Assembly: GCA_015680685.1 (NCBI GenBank)
Contig: MNCI01000177.1
Location: forward strand, 77,825 to 141,824
DNA length: 64,000 nt
From: Gnetum montanum
Taxonomy: Eukaryota > Streptophyta > Gnetopsida > Gnetales > Gnetaceae
Direction of reading: 5' to 3'
Both the position numbers and the translations under genes were made by a program. Positions 31,002-43,707 of this stretch are shown in pieces (the stretch's first letter is position 1; every line of letters starts with the position of its first letter). The notes below the pieces were generated by a model that did not search any database, was not told the origin of the DNA, and was given only the letters and a program-made list of their open reading frames with translations.

Positions 31002-31902
31002 ACACTATCTATGTTAGATAAAAGAAAGTAAGAGTGCATCTATGGACAATACAATAAAATAATTTATTTTTTTTAAAAAAATTCCTTCTTAGCAATGCAT
31101 CCTAGTAACTCAATCACATTGGCAAACTTGTTATGGTAGCTAAAGGGTTGACAATGGGTTTTTACTGTAACTTGTCTACTAAATCTCACAACAAACCAAC
31201 TGGTAGTCTCATCATGCTTCCATGTATTAGTTGTCTCAATAACCTATTGTTGATTATCATAAAATTAGGACTCTAAGCCCTAGTGGTAAAAAAAATTAAA
31301 ATTGTGGCACCATGCCAAGCATGGGAATGTGGGGATCAATACAACTTTCAACCATGCCTTCATGAGATGAATCTTTCAACACAAACTATGCAATACAATG
31401 GATTAGAAATGAATGAATATACAATACAATGATTAAAAATGAATGAATAAACCAATTAAAGTCATTGTAATAGTTAGAAAAGTCCAAATACAAATAAATG
31501 TACTATTCTATTCCAAGTGTCTCTCTCTTCTTTAAAATGTATAATTGCATTTAAATTTTGTATTGGTTATTCAATTAATAATAGAATATTTCTAAAGTCA
31601 TCGTTCCATAAGAATTTTCATCATCGATGCTTTCAAAAGTTGATTCTTTCACCACAAACTATATAATACAATGGATAAGAAATGAATGAAAAAATAATAC
31701 AATGATAACGAGAACGACGCGTAAAAACTCTCACAAAGGAAGAGGCCAAACAAATACAACCAGCACCTCAAGAACCAGAAGAATGCAGACAAAACACTTA
31801 AATACAATCTATAAATGTAAGGCAAAAGAATGGATCCTAAGTTTACTATAGAGCAAAATAAAATAAGAAAACAAAAAACAAAAAGAATATCCTGCTCCTT
31901 CA
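31002..31902. other. No gene seen
   Basis: AT-rich sequence. A near-repeat of ATACAATGGATTAGAAATGA occurs at 31391-31410 and 31669-31688, each near AATGAATGAA. The end at 31700-31900 is probably the 3' untranslated region of the peptide gene. Confidence 0.4.
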
Positions 31903-32112
31903 TCAGTGAAAGGGAGACGCCACGAGAGATACCAGAGAAAAAATGATAAGCCCTGCAACAGTGGGCAGAAATGCAGATATTGTTGGAGCCGATCCAGTAT
32001 CCATTGATGGGCTTGCAGGACGGGCAAAATCCCCCAAATCAAAAGCTGCTGCTCCTATCATCATCATAACTGCAACCACAGACATTAACAGAGCTGTGTT
32101 GTTCCCTGCCAT
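31903..32112 (-). CDS. Small secreted arabinogalactan-type peptide
   Basis: This single-exon 69-aa ORF has an N-terminal signal peptide (LLMSVVAVMMMIGAAA, about residues 8-23) and a short hydrophilic middle with RPASPS and SAPT. The C-terminus is hydrophobic (about residues 48-68), as in GPI-anchored AG peptides. The Ala-Pro and Ser-Pro sites are candidates for hydroxylation and arabinogalactan addition. Family members are wall or plasma-membrane proteoglycans. Support for a real gene is a TATA box 135 nt upstream, a plausible 5' leader of about 105 nt, and an uninterrupted frame in a window where most frames are broken. It has few AP/SP motifs for an AG peptide, so it could be another small secreted protein. 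A downstream overlapping frame (31649-31903) is ignored. Confidence 0.65.
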   Translation of the reverse strand: MAGNNTALLMSVVAVMMMIGAAAFDLGDFARPASPSMDTGSAPTISAFLPTVAGLIIFSLVSLVASPFH

Positions 32113-32246
32113 TTGCGATTTTAAAAGCTTGAAAGAACTTGAAACAATTGCAAATGCAAAGAAGAATCAATTTGAAACCGGATCAAGATCAAAGAACAGG
32201 ATCTGTGCAATTCAATTACATGACTGAATTTGTAGTTTTATGAGAG

Positions 32247-32255
32247 TATTTATAA
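32247..32255 (-). promoter_or_regulatory. TATA box of the small secreted peptide gene
   Basis: The minus strand GGTTATAAATACTC fits the plant TATA consensus and lies 135-143 nt before the ATG at 32112. Confidence 0.6.
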
Positions 32256-35200
32256 CCCAGGATAACATACAAAAAACGGAGAAAGTTCCAGTATGAGTTC
32301 AGATGCGTTGGCAGATCCACGGGAACCGACCATTTAATTTCAGGACCCAACAAACTTGTCACCAAAGTTGCACTCCAGAGCCGCAAAACAGCAATTTCTT
32401 GACAATTTTCTAGGAAAGAGATCTCCGCTTTTTTGGGAAAAAAAAAAGAAAAGAAAAAGAAAAGTGCGTTAGGCTGCATCTGCCAATCTTGAGTTGCGGA
32501 AAATCAAATCCAAACCGTCCAACAAAATATACTGTTCCTCGTGGCCTCATCTGAAAGTATACAGCGCTGTTTGCTTTTACTTAAATAAAATCCTGGCGAC
32601 TGCACACAATGTTAGTTTACGGAACCTTCTGTGGTAGAAGTCCTGTTTTAAAATTCCGAAGAAAGAATGTCTCTGCCAGAAAAAATATCCAGTCCTACTT
32701 CGTTGTTTCCAAGAAAGCTGTAGAAAACTAGTTTTAGAACCCATTTTGCAATGAAGTAACGAATCTTTTCAGCTTATACAAAGACGAACGAAGCAATAAC
32801 ACCCACCTGGTTGTCCAGCTGTGTCCTTAAATCATGGAAGCCTAGCATTAATAAAACCATGGTTTCTCACCCCCTCTAACATCTGTTTGTCAGAAATAAT
32901 TAACTAGACCTATTTAGATATTTATACACATTATTATAATTGTTCTCTTCCATTTGGATATTTACAACATTGCTATGTTGATAGTGTATGCGCAAGTATT
33001 TCATTCATTGTGCATAAAAAGATGAGGTGTTAAGGTTACTTGTAAGAGTTTTTAATTCTGCCCTGTTGTATTGAATTATAAATTTTTTTAAAAAATTTAT
33101 TTGAATTATAGATTAAAAAAATGCATGTTTAACAAAATTTTGTTTGATTTATAAATTTTGAAAAAAATGTGAAAGAAGTTGTAAATCCAAGAGGTCTCAA
33201 ACCCTCAATGGACATAAGTAAGGAAAAAGAAAAAATTAGGTGAGTAGATTCAATAACTAAAAACACAAGATTTTGTTGTTTTAGCACCAAGTACATCATT
33301 AAACTATATTTGCTTTAATAATAGCTATAGAAGACTTAAGTAAGAAAAAGAAAAGAAAAAGAAATATTAGCTAGTAGAGAATGATAAGTAATAGCTCACT
33401 AGATCCAATGATCTTAATAGACATAATAAGAAATAAGTAAAACACAAGATTTTCTTATTTTAGCACCAAGTTCTTCATTGAAGACTAAATATGCTTCAAC
33501 AATAGCCATAGAAATGTTTCTAGAGATTTGAACTTACAAACTAATGGGAATAGCAACAACTCTTAAAGGTTTCAACTCATGATGACAACTCATAGACTCT
33601 CCTCCCCACAAATAGTAGATGGGAGGCCCAAGATGCTTTTACGAGGAGCTATATGGCTTAATGAACAGAATATTCTCAAGTTTGCAAATTACCAAAAACT
33701 TGAGAACAAACAATATTTCAAAAAATTTCTAAAAATGTAAAAGGAAAAAGAAAATATTTTTATATAAATAGCATTAGTAGGCTTTGATTGAAATGCAAAC
33801 TATGTATTTGTAGCTATTCATCATCATTTTCAATACACAATTAACAAAGCAGAAATGGGATCTCATCATTTGCAGGTGCACAACTATACAAATAGATAGA
33901 TGCTCAAATTTGCAGGTGCACAACTATACAAATAAGTTTTTCAGCATCACTAATCAAAATTTACACCCATATTATTGAGCATCCTTAGCAATTTTCATCT
34001 CTCAATTTGTAATTTTTTTAATATTATTGACATGAGTTTAGGTCTAGGCACAATCACTCAAAGATGTTATGCTTTTGCTCATCTACAGGACCTTGCTTAG
34101 CAGAATGAGCACTATGGCTTTGGTGATGATCCTTTTAATTCTCTTTACAATACCAATTTTATACAAAGTATGGGCTCCTACCCATGTAAATGCACACAAC
34201 TTTCTTATGCTTGTGCATATCGAATTAACTCATTGTTTATTGCTTAAGTATATGAAATAATTAAAGAATTCCTTAATCACCGCTACTCAAAGGCAATGGA
34301 TTTGCCCTTTGCATCCCTTCAAACTTCTCATTCCAGCACATGTCTTGTCACCAAAAATAAAAAATTTATTTTGGAAGATGTACACATCAAACCTCCCTTT
34401 TCAAAAACTTATTCTAAAGTTGAAATCTAGTGAGGGACTGAGATCCCATAGTTTGTGAATATTACCAAAATAATTTTGAATCATCTAGCTTGTTGTGGTG
34501 AATCTGAGTTTACTAACAAAAGGTAACAAGGAATATAGTCTGGGTAGGGTTAGGATCCATAATTACTACATGAACATAGTATTACATAATCATATGGACA
34601 TAAAAAAACATAAAAGATGCATAACTATATGTGCATGATAAAGCATAAATATGCATTACTGAATCTACACAATAAAGGTTGAATACAAATAATTGAATAT
34701 GTATAAGGAATAAAATATGCATAACGAAATGCTTGTAAAGACATGATAACTCACAAAAAGGAAGACTTCATGGGGTAATTAGATTTTAATATTTAATCAT
34801 AAAATATATAGTAGATATATGATTGACCTCCAATAGTAGTAAAACAAAAGATACAAAACTTTAACAAAATACCCAAGTAAGCATATTGCATTCACTTATG
34901 TAAGAAGTTAACAACAACAACATAATAATAGTGATAATAGTAATATAATTCTATGATTTAATCAAGAAAATTAGAGCTAATCTATTGAAATGCATCTAAC
35001 AACATTAACGAATTAATCACATGCATTAAATTAATTAAGTAAATCTATGTAGAATTTTAAGTTGTGACAGTTAATCTTCTAGATATAAAATTAAATTGAT
35101 TCTTTAAAATAGTTGATGTCTTTTTTCTAAGGCATTGTCCTTTAACTTTTTCACATAACTCTATGATGCAATTCATACGCTTAATGTCTATATAGTTCAT

Positions 35201-37093
35201 ATTGATTTGCAAATCTCCCTTGTCTTTGCAAATGAATACTATAGTGGTTCTCGCATATTTATGTTGCTTTTGTAGATGAATACTGTAGTGTTTTTCCTCC
35301 ATTGATTTGACATTGCCCCTTTCTCTTGGATCTTGTTGAATAATTTTATTGAGCAAATTATCACCATCTCTCCAAATAGGCTTTCATACATCTATGTCCA
35401 ATCTTATCACTTTATCATTCTTCATCTTCGAAAAAACTTTTCTTTTTATTGTAAAGCATATATAAAGTTGGTTATTCTTATGTATGAATCATATCTAATT
35501 AAATATACACTTAAATGATATTGACAAGAGACTTCATATTACACCTGTTACTTAGAAATTCTAATGTTATTTTTCATTAAAAAAGGTAAAGAAAAGAGCA
35601 TGCAAGGATCAATTTCAAACCCTAGACATAGTCCTAAACCTATATTTTTTCTATGCTCTAGGTAACTTATATTGAGGACAACCGCCTTACTTTTTACCAT
35701 TTCATTTTTATTTAAGTTTTTTTTTGTTATACTTTACATATTATACAAATTATTGTTTACCCCTTTATAAAGTCCCTTGCACCATAAAAATAAAGGAAAT
35801 TGCATTTTTAAAGAGTGAAATGTAGTAATATTATATTTCTTAAAAGATTAACAAAGTTCCTAAGTTTTACTATTAAATTTACTACAATTTTGCTTGGCAT
35901 CACTATTTTCTTCAACTAAAAGCATCATCAAACCACAAAACTTATATCTTTAGAAGAGAAAGATTGCAAAAAATACAAAAAAATGTTTTGAAGAAGGTGT
36001 GATGTGAGTATTGTTATTCATTTTTTTCACATGTTCTTTGGGGAGATCTTTGCAGAGTCTTTCATGCCTTTAATATTAGTGATCGATGCATAGAAGTGAT
36101 GCTTTTGCCCACAAGAGGCTCATAGAGAGATAATATTATGCCAATAAAATAATCAGCTTTACAACACTATGATATTATATCTTGGTAATAATATTGTTAC
36201 ATTTTATCACTGTTTCTTAAGGTTCAACTTTGTAAAATCATTTCATGTTGCCATGCTATGCTTTAAGTAAACTCTTGTTATTTTTGGTCTTATTTCATCA
36301 ATTACTTCCTGGCCAGAAATGTGCATTATTTTTCTTTAAAATTCATGGCAAGAATTTTTCTCTGCTCAAGTGAATATTAATCAGAAATTTCAAACTTTAA
36401 ACTACGGCTTTAAAGAACAATGAACATAAATTTAATTAGAAATTCAAACATATCGTAGTAATAAATCAAAATGGTAAAGGCATGACATAAAGTCAACCCA
36501 GCTATAATTAATGCATGCACCCAGTTATATTTAAAGTGAAATGCTAAAAGATCGTATCTATATGTAAATGCTACTTTGACTGATTGATTTTCTCGTTTCC
36601 GGCAACAAATGGGCGACATGAAGTATCAAATTTGTTAAAAGCAATACCAATTTCTTTTTACTATGCTACCAATTTTGCTTTTTTGCTTTTCTATTGATCA
36701 ATTAGCTATTTTACTGAACCCGTTCAACGACACAACATACATTCTGGAAAAATGAGGCCAAAAGCTTTTTCGTAGCGTTATAGGAGCCGAGCCAGGAATG
36801 GCCAAGGTTAACAGAGGTCACCATTCAGGTACCAGTATGTAAGTTTTCCTTTCCCTGTTCCAAAAATTTCTTCTTTTGCCAAATAGGTATTTGCCCGATC
36901 TGCTATTTACTTTACTGTATCCAGTGAAAAATTTATATTGTAAAATTAATTAACAAATCTCAGTAACCAGGGATGCTACCATGGTACTAGGGAAAATTAG
37001 GTTATACATAAAAAGAGGTTCATGAGAACAAAGTAAAACTTTGAACTGATACGTTCTATACTGTTTACAATTGGGAAGCTCAAACTTTCATGG
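32256..37093. other. Low-copy intergenic region, no gene seen
   Basis: AT-rich sequence. An imperfect duplication of about 72 bp is seen at 33262-33331 and 33441-33512 (ACACAAGATTTT and TTTTAGCACCAAG shared). A 26-bp exact repeat (TTTGCAGGTGCACAACTATA core) lies at 33869-33894 and 33909-33934. Short ORFs such as 35057-35356 (minus) have no recognisable domain and biased composition. Confidence 0.5.
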
Positions 37094-37621
37094 TCAAAGA
37101 TGCAAGCAAAGAAAAAGCAAAACCATTAAGCTGGATGATACCTGTTGTATTTCTGCTTTCCCATAGTTATTCAGTGGTCGCTGTGTTTCAACTTTATTTA
37201 CCACTTCATCCAAATTATTGAAGGGAATTCCCAGCCGATTTTCAACATCAATTGTGAATGACAAAGATGTGTATGAATCGTGTATCATTGACAAAACCGA
37301 CTCCACTTCTTTCATGGATGGCCTCAATACAAGTGCAAATCAGGGCTACCTTCAGTATACCTTCAACTGTCTTCAAATCGTTTTCTTTCTGAATTTCAAT
37401 CCTTTCATTGCTGTCATTTGCTCTTGTTAAAATACCTTTAATTCTCTCTACTTTTTCCTCTTCTATGTTTGTCTGGAACACTATGGAAACCCAATCTGGT
37501 AATGTGAGATGAGGACCAAACATATCATGTGTGGACTGTGTTCTGGTCATGACTTCTAACATTACTATTCCAAAGCTATAAACATCTCCTTTAATGGACA
37601 TCTCTCCTCCAACTCCGTACT

Positions 37622-37735
37622 CTACCTCAATAACAAGCGGCAATATATTAGTAAGGATATATGGCTAAAGGTAAATGATAAATAGCCCTCAAATTACATG
37701 GCTAAAACGTTAGTTGAAAAAATACATATACGTAC
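37622..37735 (-). other. GT-AG intron in the receptor-kinase pseudogene
   Basis: On minus the donor is CCTG|GTACGTATATG and the acceptor is TTGAGGTAG|AGTACGG. Removal restores the kinase phrase PEYGVGGEMS, preceded by GYVA. The retained intron shows this is not a retro-copy. Confidence 0.75.
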
Positions 37736-39056
37736 CAGGAGCAACATATCCAAGAGTGCCTTTGATTGCATGCTGTGCGACAAAATGGGCTATGCCAAAA
37801 TCAGAAAGCTTCACTGTCATCTCTTCATCCAGCAACACACATTATGTGGTTTAACGTCACAGTGAATTACATTGGGGCTGCAATCATGATGAAGATAATT
37901 GAGTGCCCCGGTTAAACTCTTTCAATATGCGTAGCCTCATTTGCAAACATAATGATCTGAATTGTCCTTCATGTTGAGCGTAGAGAAGTGAACAAAGAGA
38001 ACCATTGCTCATATATGGCATGACTATGGCTTCGAAATCACCAGAATAAACCACAGTTAAAATCCTGATAAGGTTCCTGTGGCACAACTTTCCCAATACC
38101 TGACATTCCTTTCCGAAACTGGTTTCAGATCTGTTTTCATTTAAGGGCAAGAATACCTTTACAGCTACTCATTGCCCCTGGCTTAATGTCCCATAATAAA
38201 CCTTCCCATACCTTGGCCAATTAAGTTAGCTGCACTAAAACATTGGGTGGCTCTCTGTAATTCTTCCATTGATAATTTCATGAATGGATTCTGGAGGTTG
38301 ACTAAAAAAGAAGTTGATTTAAAACTGTTCCACTTTCTCAATAAGATCCAGATGGAAAGACTGAGAAGAAGAAACCCCCACAAGGAGGTGATGATTATCA
38401 GCACTACTTTGAGAATTCTCAACTTGTGAGAAGCATGGTGTTTCCTATCTTGCATTCCATGAGACCAAAGCATCCACCGCATAGCAAAGAATTTCCAATG
38501 AAAGACTGTTCACTGAGATTCTTAAATATGCCCGGTCTACAGGGTATGCACCCTTCAAAATTATTATAGGAGAAATTCAAAAACTGTAGATAAGAAAGGT
38601 TAAACAATGACTCGGGCACTCCTCCTGTGAAAGAATTACAGGAGAGATCCATGTTTTGAAGTTGTGTTAACTTGTACCCAATTTTTTCTGACAGATTTCC
38701 AGTGAAATTATTAAAAGAGAGATTGACCTCCACTTAACCATTCTACAATGTGAATGGCAATGTCCCCTGAGAGACGGTTGCTGGAGAGATCAATATACAG
38801 GGCCATCTGCATACCTCCTATATCGTCAGGCACTGTTGAATCCAAACATAATATGTTTTACACCAGCAACCTCTGGTGGGATTTCTCCGAACAAGTTGTT
38901 TGCTGAAAGATCGAGATCTTCCAGTAGTGAACATTTACCCTCTCTGGGGGAATTTTCCCAAAGAAAAAATTCATCCTCAAACTGATCTGACGCAAACTTG
39001 CCAGCTCACCTATGGTGGGAGAAATGGGCCCTGATAAATTGTTGCTGTCAAGATAA

Positions 39057-39340
39057 AGGTAAGCGGTGTTTGTAAAAGGTAAGCGGTGTTTGTAAAAGCC
39101 AGTTCTCTTGGAATGTTGCCTTGCAGTTTGTTGTGACTGAGGTCAATATACTGAATAGAATTCATCTTCCCTATCTGTGAAGGGATGTTGCCATCTAAAA
39201 CATTTTCTTGCAGCTGAAGCCGATAAAGTGATGACAGGTTTCCAATGCTGCAGGGAACTCTGCCATAGATGGTATTGCCATTTACAAATTGTTCTTCAAG
39301 AACTCTGCTATAGATGGTATTGCCATATAAAAATAGTTCT
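39057..39340. repeat. Micro-duplications within the LRR pseudogene
   Basis: GGTAAGCGGTGTTTGTAAAA is tandemly repeated at 39057-39096. A unit of about 60 bp with ATAGATGGTATTGCCAT (39265-39281) recurs at 39312-39328. GTAAGTTGGTGTA-type repeats lie near 39432-39455. They account for some frame changes. Confidence 0.7.
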
Positions 39341-41289
39341 TCAAGATTTGGCGAGTGAGAAGATTCCTCGTAACATCTGGAGAGGGCTTTTAAAATGGGA
39401 ATTGATTGATCATAGTTGGTTCCCTCACTTGTAAAGTTGGTGTAAGTTGGTGTATGCCAAGTCAAGCCATGGCAGCTGAGAAAGATTGCTGAGCGAGTTA
39501 GGAAGGGTTCCTTGCAAAGAGTTCCGGTCAATTGCTAATTTGACAAGAGAGGATGATGTGTTCATCCATGAGTCTGGTATTGCTCCTGAGAATTGATTAT
39601 CTGATAAATACAGAAATTGTAATTTTGGGAAGGTAGAGATACATGGAGGGAGAGTACTTTGCATCTTGTTTACAATCAGATCGCCATGGACTTTGGAATG
39701 CTTCCCCTGAAGAAGTTTTTGAAAAGGGCTAGTTCTTGCAATTTGTTCAATCTTCCTATTGATGCTGGCAGCGTTCCTTCAAACTCATTCTCATATAAAT
39801 ATAACTTCGTGAGAGAAGTGCAGTTCATTAGAGAGCTGGGAAGAGTGTCTTGGAGACCTAGATCAAGCACTTTGAGGGAAGAGAGGTTGCCGAATTGATG
39901 TGGAAGGCATCCATCAAGACGATTCTCTTGAAGCCGGAGAGACGCAAGTGTGGTGAGTTGTCCAAGTGACGCAGGAACAGGGCCACTGAGATGGTTGGTA
40001 AAGAGGGCAAGATCGGTCATGTATTTGAGTTGAGCAAGGGATGCGGGAATTAGACCAACAAGAGAGTTCCTGTAGAGTGTAGAGGTACAGTAGCTTGAGC
40101 CGGGTGAGGTTTCCAACAAAAGCAGGAATGGTGCCATTCAGATTGTTCTCATAGAGACACAGCTCGGTTACCATTTTGAGTTGACCAAAAGACTCTGGAA
40201 CTGCACCGCTGAGAGAGTTGTTGGAAAGGTTCATTACCTTGAGCTGCGTGAGCTTTCCCAGAGAAGCAGGAATGGTGCCATTGTCGGACAAATGAAGCTC
40301 CTTAAGAAAAGAGAGGTTGCCCAATTGTGAAGGAATGGGACCTGTGAACAAGTTGTCAGAGAGGTACAGAACGTTGAGCTGATCGAGTCTTCCGAGAGAG
40401 AATTCACACCCAGAGCAAGTCTCTGTAGGGAAGAGAGATTCCCAAGCTGTGGAGGAATGGAACCCTTAAACATGTTGTAACTTAGTAAAAGTTGCTCAAG
40501 TTGCGAAAGCTTACCAAGCTCAGAGGGAATGAAGCCAGACAGAGAATTGTTGAAAACATTGAACACCTTCAACATAGATAAATTTGCTATGGCCGAAGAT
40601 ATTGATCCCTGCAAACCATTGCCATAAAGCTTCACTGAAATGACTTTGCCTGCAGAAGAGCATTGAATTCCAGTGAAGTTGCAAGCATTAACAGAGTCAG
40701 ATCGCCAATCTTGTAAAACAGAGCGAGGATCACAGGTGATGCACTTCTTGGAAGCGTTTAAAGATTTGACGTCATTAACAGCAGCAGCATCATTATTTGC
40801 ATTTGCAAAAGAAACAGCAACGCCAAGTAGCAGCAAACATGCAAAACAATGTAAATCCAACAAAAGAGCTTGACAAAATGCTGGGTGCCATGTTATTGTT
40901 GTTGGCTGAGGAATGAGGTGCAGAATGCTAAGCTTTTGCAGCAAAGGCGAGCTTTGCTTATTTGTATGATACATATACTCTTTAGATTGTGAATTTTCCA
41001 CTTGATATTAGAATTCAAAAATAATGGTAATGGGTCACCGCAACGAAAATTTAGGAACCTCAGATTGTTGAGTGACTTGACTTCAATCATTAAAAGGACC
41101 AGCAGATAGGGTGACTTTAGAGTATGTGTGGATGCCGATGAGAATACGACTCCAACCTTATCATCTTATCTGCACTTCATCTCTAATGTAACATAACGGG
41201 TAAGTCCAGTGGAACCTGGAAAAACAGAAGATATTACAATAATTGCAAGGCTCCAACTATAAACCTCATGGGCATAATGACTGTTGACT

Positions 41290-41640
41290 GTTCTTTAAAG
41301 TATTGTCAGGCTTTTACTGGCTCCTAATCTTTAATGCAGGACGAGTCAAGTCAACATGGAAGTATTCTTATTGTTTTTATTTACATAAATAGTCATTGAA
41401 AATTTATTTAAGGTCAAGAAAATCAACACCATCGCATACTATGAAGAAAGTATTTTGGTAATAGATAAAGAAATTTTGGATAAATGAAAATTTTATTTTC
41501 AAAAATTATTAAGAAAATTAAATTTTTAAGAGGATACAGAATAAGAAAAACTAAATTTTGGATTGATCAATGAATTTTACTTCTTCAATATAAAGACAAT
41601 CAAAAAATAGAAAATTTTATTGATTATGTCATGTTCCTAT
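41290..41640. repeat. Dispersed repeat family, copy a
   Basis: Shares an ordered series of blocks (AAATAGTCATTGAAA, TTTTGGTAATAGATAA, GAAATTTTGGATA, TATTAAGAA, AATAAGAAAAA) with 42000-42460 and 56130-56560. No coding capacity. Element type not recognised. Confidence 0.6.
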
Positions 41641-41989
41641 TCCTAATTCTTCAATGGTACCAATTTTTTAAGAAATGTTGTGGTTATTAGTAAAAAACCC
41701 TTTATGTAAGATGACATCATTAAGATAAGATATCTTTGAAAAAAATATTAAAGATTTGACGGACCAGCGAATTGAATTATCACACGCTATGAGTGTTGAA
41801 TGTAAGTGAGATTCTGAATAGCTGGCCTTCGTGTGTTAGAGACTTATTTGTTTGTGAAGTTAAGGTTGAAGGGTCCATCCATCCATGCACACGGCACGAC
41901 ATATTGGAGTCGATCAATGTTGTACAGGTAAACGTGAAATATGAATTGATTATTACATTGTGAGAAAGCGCATGGAACAACGTAGAAGA

Positions 41990-42460
41990 CAAAGCAATTC
42001 CAAATATTTTCCACCCCGCATTGTTAACTACTTTTTAAAATATGGGTTGGCTTTTATTGACTGATGCCCTTACCGACGGCCAGTCAAATTAAGACAGAAT
42101 CATTGTTATGGTCTTTATAGTCAAGTTGAAATTATTGTTATTGTCTTTATTTATATAAATAGTTATTGAAATAGAGGGTGAAAATATAACTATCAAATTA
42201 GTCAAGTTGAAATTATTGTTATTGTCTTTATTTATATAAATAGTTATTGAAATAGAGGGTGAAAATATAACTATCAAATTGAACAAAATCAAAGATAAAA
42301 AATGTAAGACAATTAGCGTGGTATGTTAAGGAAGTATTTGGCTATAGATAATGAAATTTCAGATAAGTGAACATTTTTTTGCCAAAATTATTAAGAACGT
42401 TAAGTTTTTAAATGAGGCTATTCAATAAGAAAAACCAAATTTTAGATTGGTCTGCAATGT
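41990..42460. repeat. Dispersed repeat family, copy b
   Basis: Matches 56133-56560 over about 430 bp (CAATTCCAAATATTTT...TTTTAAAATATG). It lies left of the copia insertion while copy c lies right of it. It contains an exact 81-bp tandem duplication. Confidence 0.65.
42119..42280. repeat. Exact 81-bp tandem duplication
   Basis: 42119-42199 and 42200-42280 read identically. Each starts AGTCAAGTTGAAATTATTG. The single-copy equivalent at 56265-56340 suggests a recent duplication here. Confidence 0.9.
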
Positions 42461-42706
42461 AAGAAAGCACGTTTGTAATTCCATCTAGATTTTGTAGTGG
42501 GCATTTCAAAGTTACTAATTCTCTTGCTACACCTCCACTAATCATGGTATTGCTCAAGGTCACCTATAAACTAAAATGTATTTACAGTGACAGCATAGAC
42601 ATTGGTGGACTCACCCACCCTGGTATTAGTGAAGCGCACCTATAAATTAAAACATATGTTAAGAAATCTGGACCTACCCATGTTCTGTGACCTTGCACTA
42701 TTGGAT

Positions 42707-42711
42707 GCTTA
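42707..42711. repeat. Target-site duplication GCTTA, left
   Basis: Matches 55963-55967 and brackets the Ty1/copia element. Confidence 0.75.
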
Positions 42712-42868
42712 TGTTGGCCATAGTTATCATGATAAATTTAGGCCATGGTTATCATGATAAAATTAGGCTATGGTTACCAAAATACTAGGTGGTTATCATT
42801 AGTTATTTAAGGGCCCCTTCACCAATATAAAAGGGACCTCCCTCACCACAATTCATATCCATCACATA
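42712..42868 (+). repeat. 5' LTR of the copia element, first part (rest 52194-52427)
   Basis: Matches 55571-55727 closely. It includes a TATA-like ACCAATATAAAAGGGACC (42821-42838). It is cut by copy 2 within CATCACATA. Confidence 0.85.
42864..42868. repeat. Target-site duplication ACATA, left
   Basis: Repeated at 52189-52193. The uninterrupted 3' copia LTR reads CACATATATCCCC at this site, as expected for the empty target. Confidence 0.9.
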
Positions 42869-43706
42869 TGATGAATCGTGATTCAGTAGGCTTTGATATC
42901 AGACCCACGATATTGCGGCCTGGCTAGCGATATCGGATGCGTGATATCGTGACTCCTGTGTGGGCCTATAAATACACATGTAGGTGCAAGGAGTTGGGAG
43001 TCAGTTTTTAGAATCAATTCGTAGTTCATTTTAGAAGTTAGCTTTCATTTTAGTTCATCTCAACCCTTTTCCCTCAATGCATGCCCGTAGTGTGATGATT
43101 GTCATTGTACGACACCTTTATTCAAGTGTGATGTACATGGACACACACATGATCGGAAATAAAGATGAAGATTACTTCATCATTGCAACATTCACTTAGT
43201 TTAATTATTTAATCGTTGTTGTTATTTATTGCTTTCGTAGTTAATATCTATTCACCCTAAACTCCTTGAACGTGGAATGAGTACAACTTAATCACAAGCT
43301 TTCAAGCGTGACTACTTGGTATCCCAGTAGCGTACCTAGGACATGTGCTTGGTAATCCTAGCAGTAGTCGTACACGAGGTCCAAGATGTGTATGGATGAT
43401 TAAGGGACAAATGCTCATCACACTTAGGCTAGCTTAGACTCTCTCCCCCTTTTCCTCCTAGCTTAATTAAAGTTATTTTCTATTATCTCTAGGAGTAGTA
43501 CTAGTTTAGGATTGCATCATACATGCCACTCTGGACTAAACCATATGTGACAAAGAAAATACTAGTATAGGTGGAAAGATAGCGAAGTTCAATAAATGAG
43601 TAACTATCTAGATGCCACAACTAGCCCATTTGCGGAGTTCGATCAGATCATTCGTGAAACACTTGTATTCGTATGGTTGAGCATAGGGGTACCTCACCAC
43701 TCATCA
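42869..43706 (+). repeat. Copy 2 5' LTR (838 bp)
   Basis: Begins TGATGAATCGTGATTC and ends CACTCATCA. It contains the GATATC array (42893-42950), TATA box CCTATAAATAC (42965-42975) and an AATAAAG polyadenylation-like site (43161-43167). Confidence 0.9.
42893..42975 (+). promoter_or_regulatory. Copy 2 LTR promoter: GATATC array and TATA box
   Basis: GATATC, CGATATTG, CGATATCG and GATATCGTG occur within 58 bp, then CCTATAAATA. Same architecture as in copy 1. Confidence 0.65.
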
Positions 43707-43707
43707 T

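Larger units (their letters stand above)
37094..40891 (-). pseudogene. LRR receptor-like kinase pseudogene (non-RD, FLS2/EFR-like class)
   Basis: Order on minus: ATG 40891 with a hydrophobic signal peptide; a cap with CDPRSVLQDWRSDSVNACNF and FTGIQC; then many plant LRRs (LSGFIPSELGKLSQLEQLLL; GPIPSQLGNLSFLKELHLSD) to about 38500. A transmembrane segment (LLLSLSIWIL, about 38370) follows. The kinase has EELQRATQCFSAANLIGQG, a Lys in AVKVF, HCDVKPHN (Cys before Asp, hence non-RD) and DFGIAH. A 114-bp intron lies in the kinase part. The last exon ends at 37094. At least eight frame changes, including in the signal peptide and near 37320, and stops near 38500-38750 make it non-functional. The intact family perceives microbial or peptide ligands at the plasma membrane. 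Confidence 0.85.

Noticed and set aside
31649-31903. 84-codon minus ORF rich in Phe, Leu and Cys
   Set aside because: Overlaps the 3' side of the secreted peptide gene; composition reflects a T-rich untranslated region.
35057-35356. Minus-strand 99-codon ORF
   Set aside because: Lys/Ile-rich, AT-biased, no recognisable domain, no promoter signal and no second copy to test conservation.
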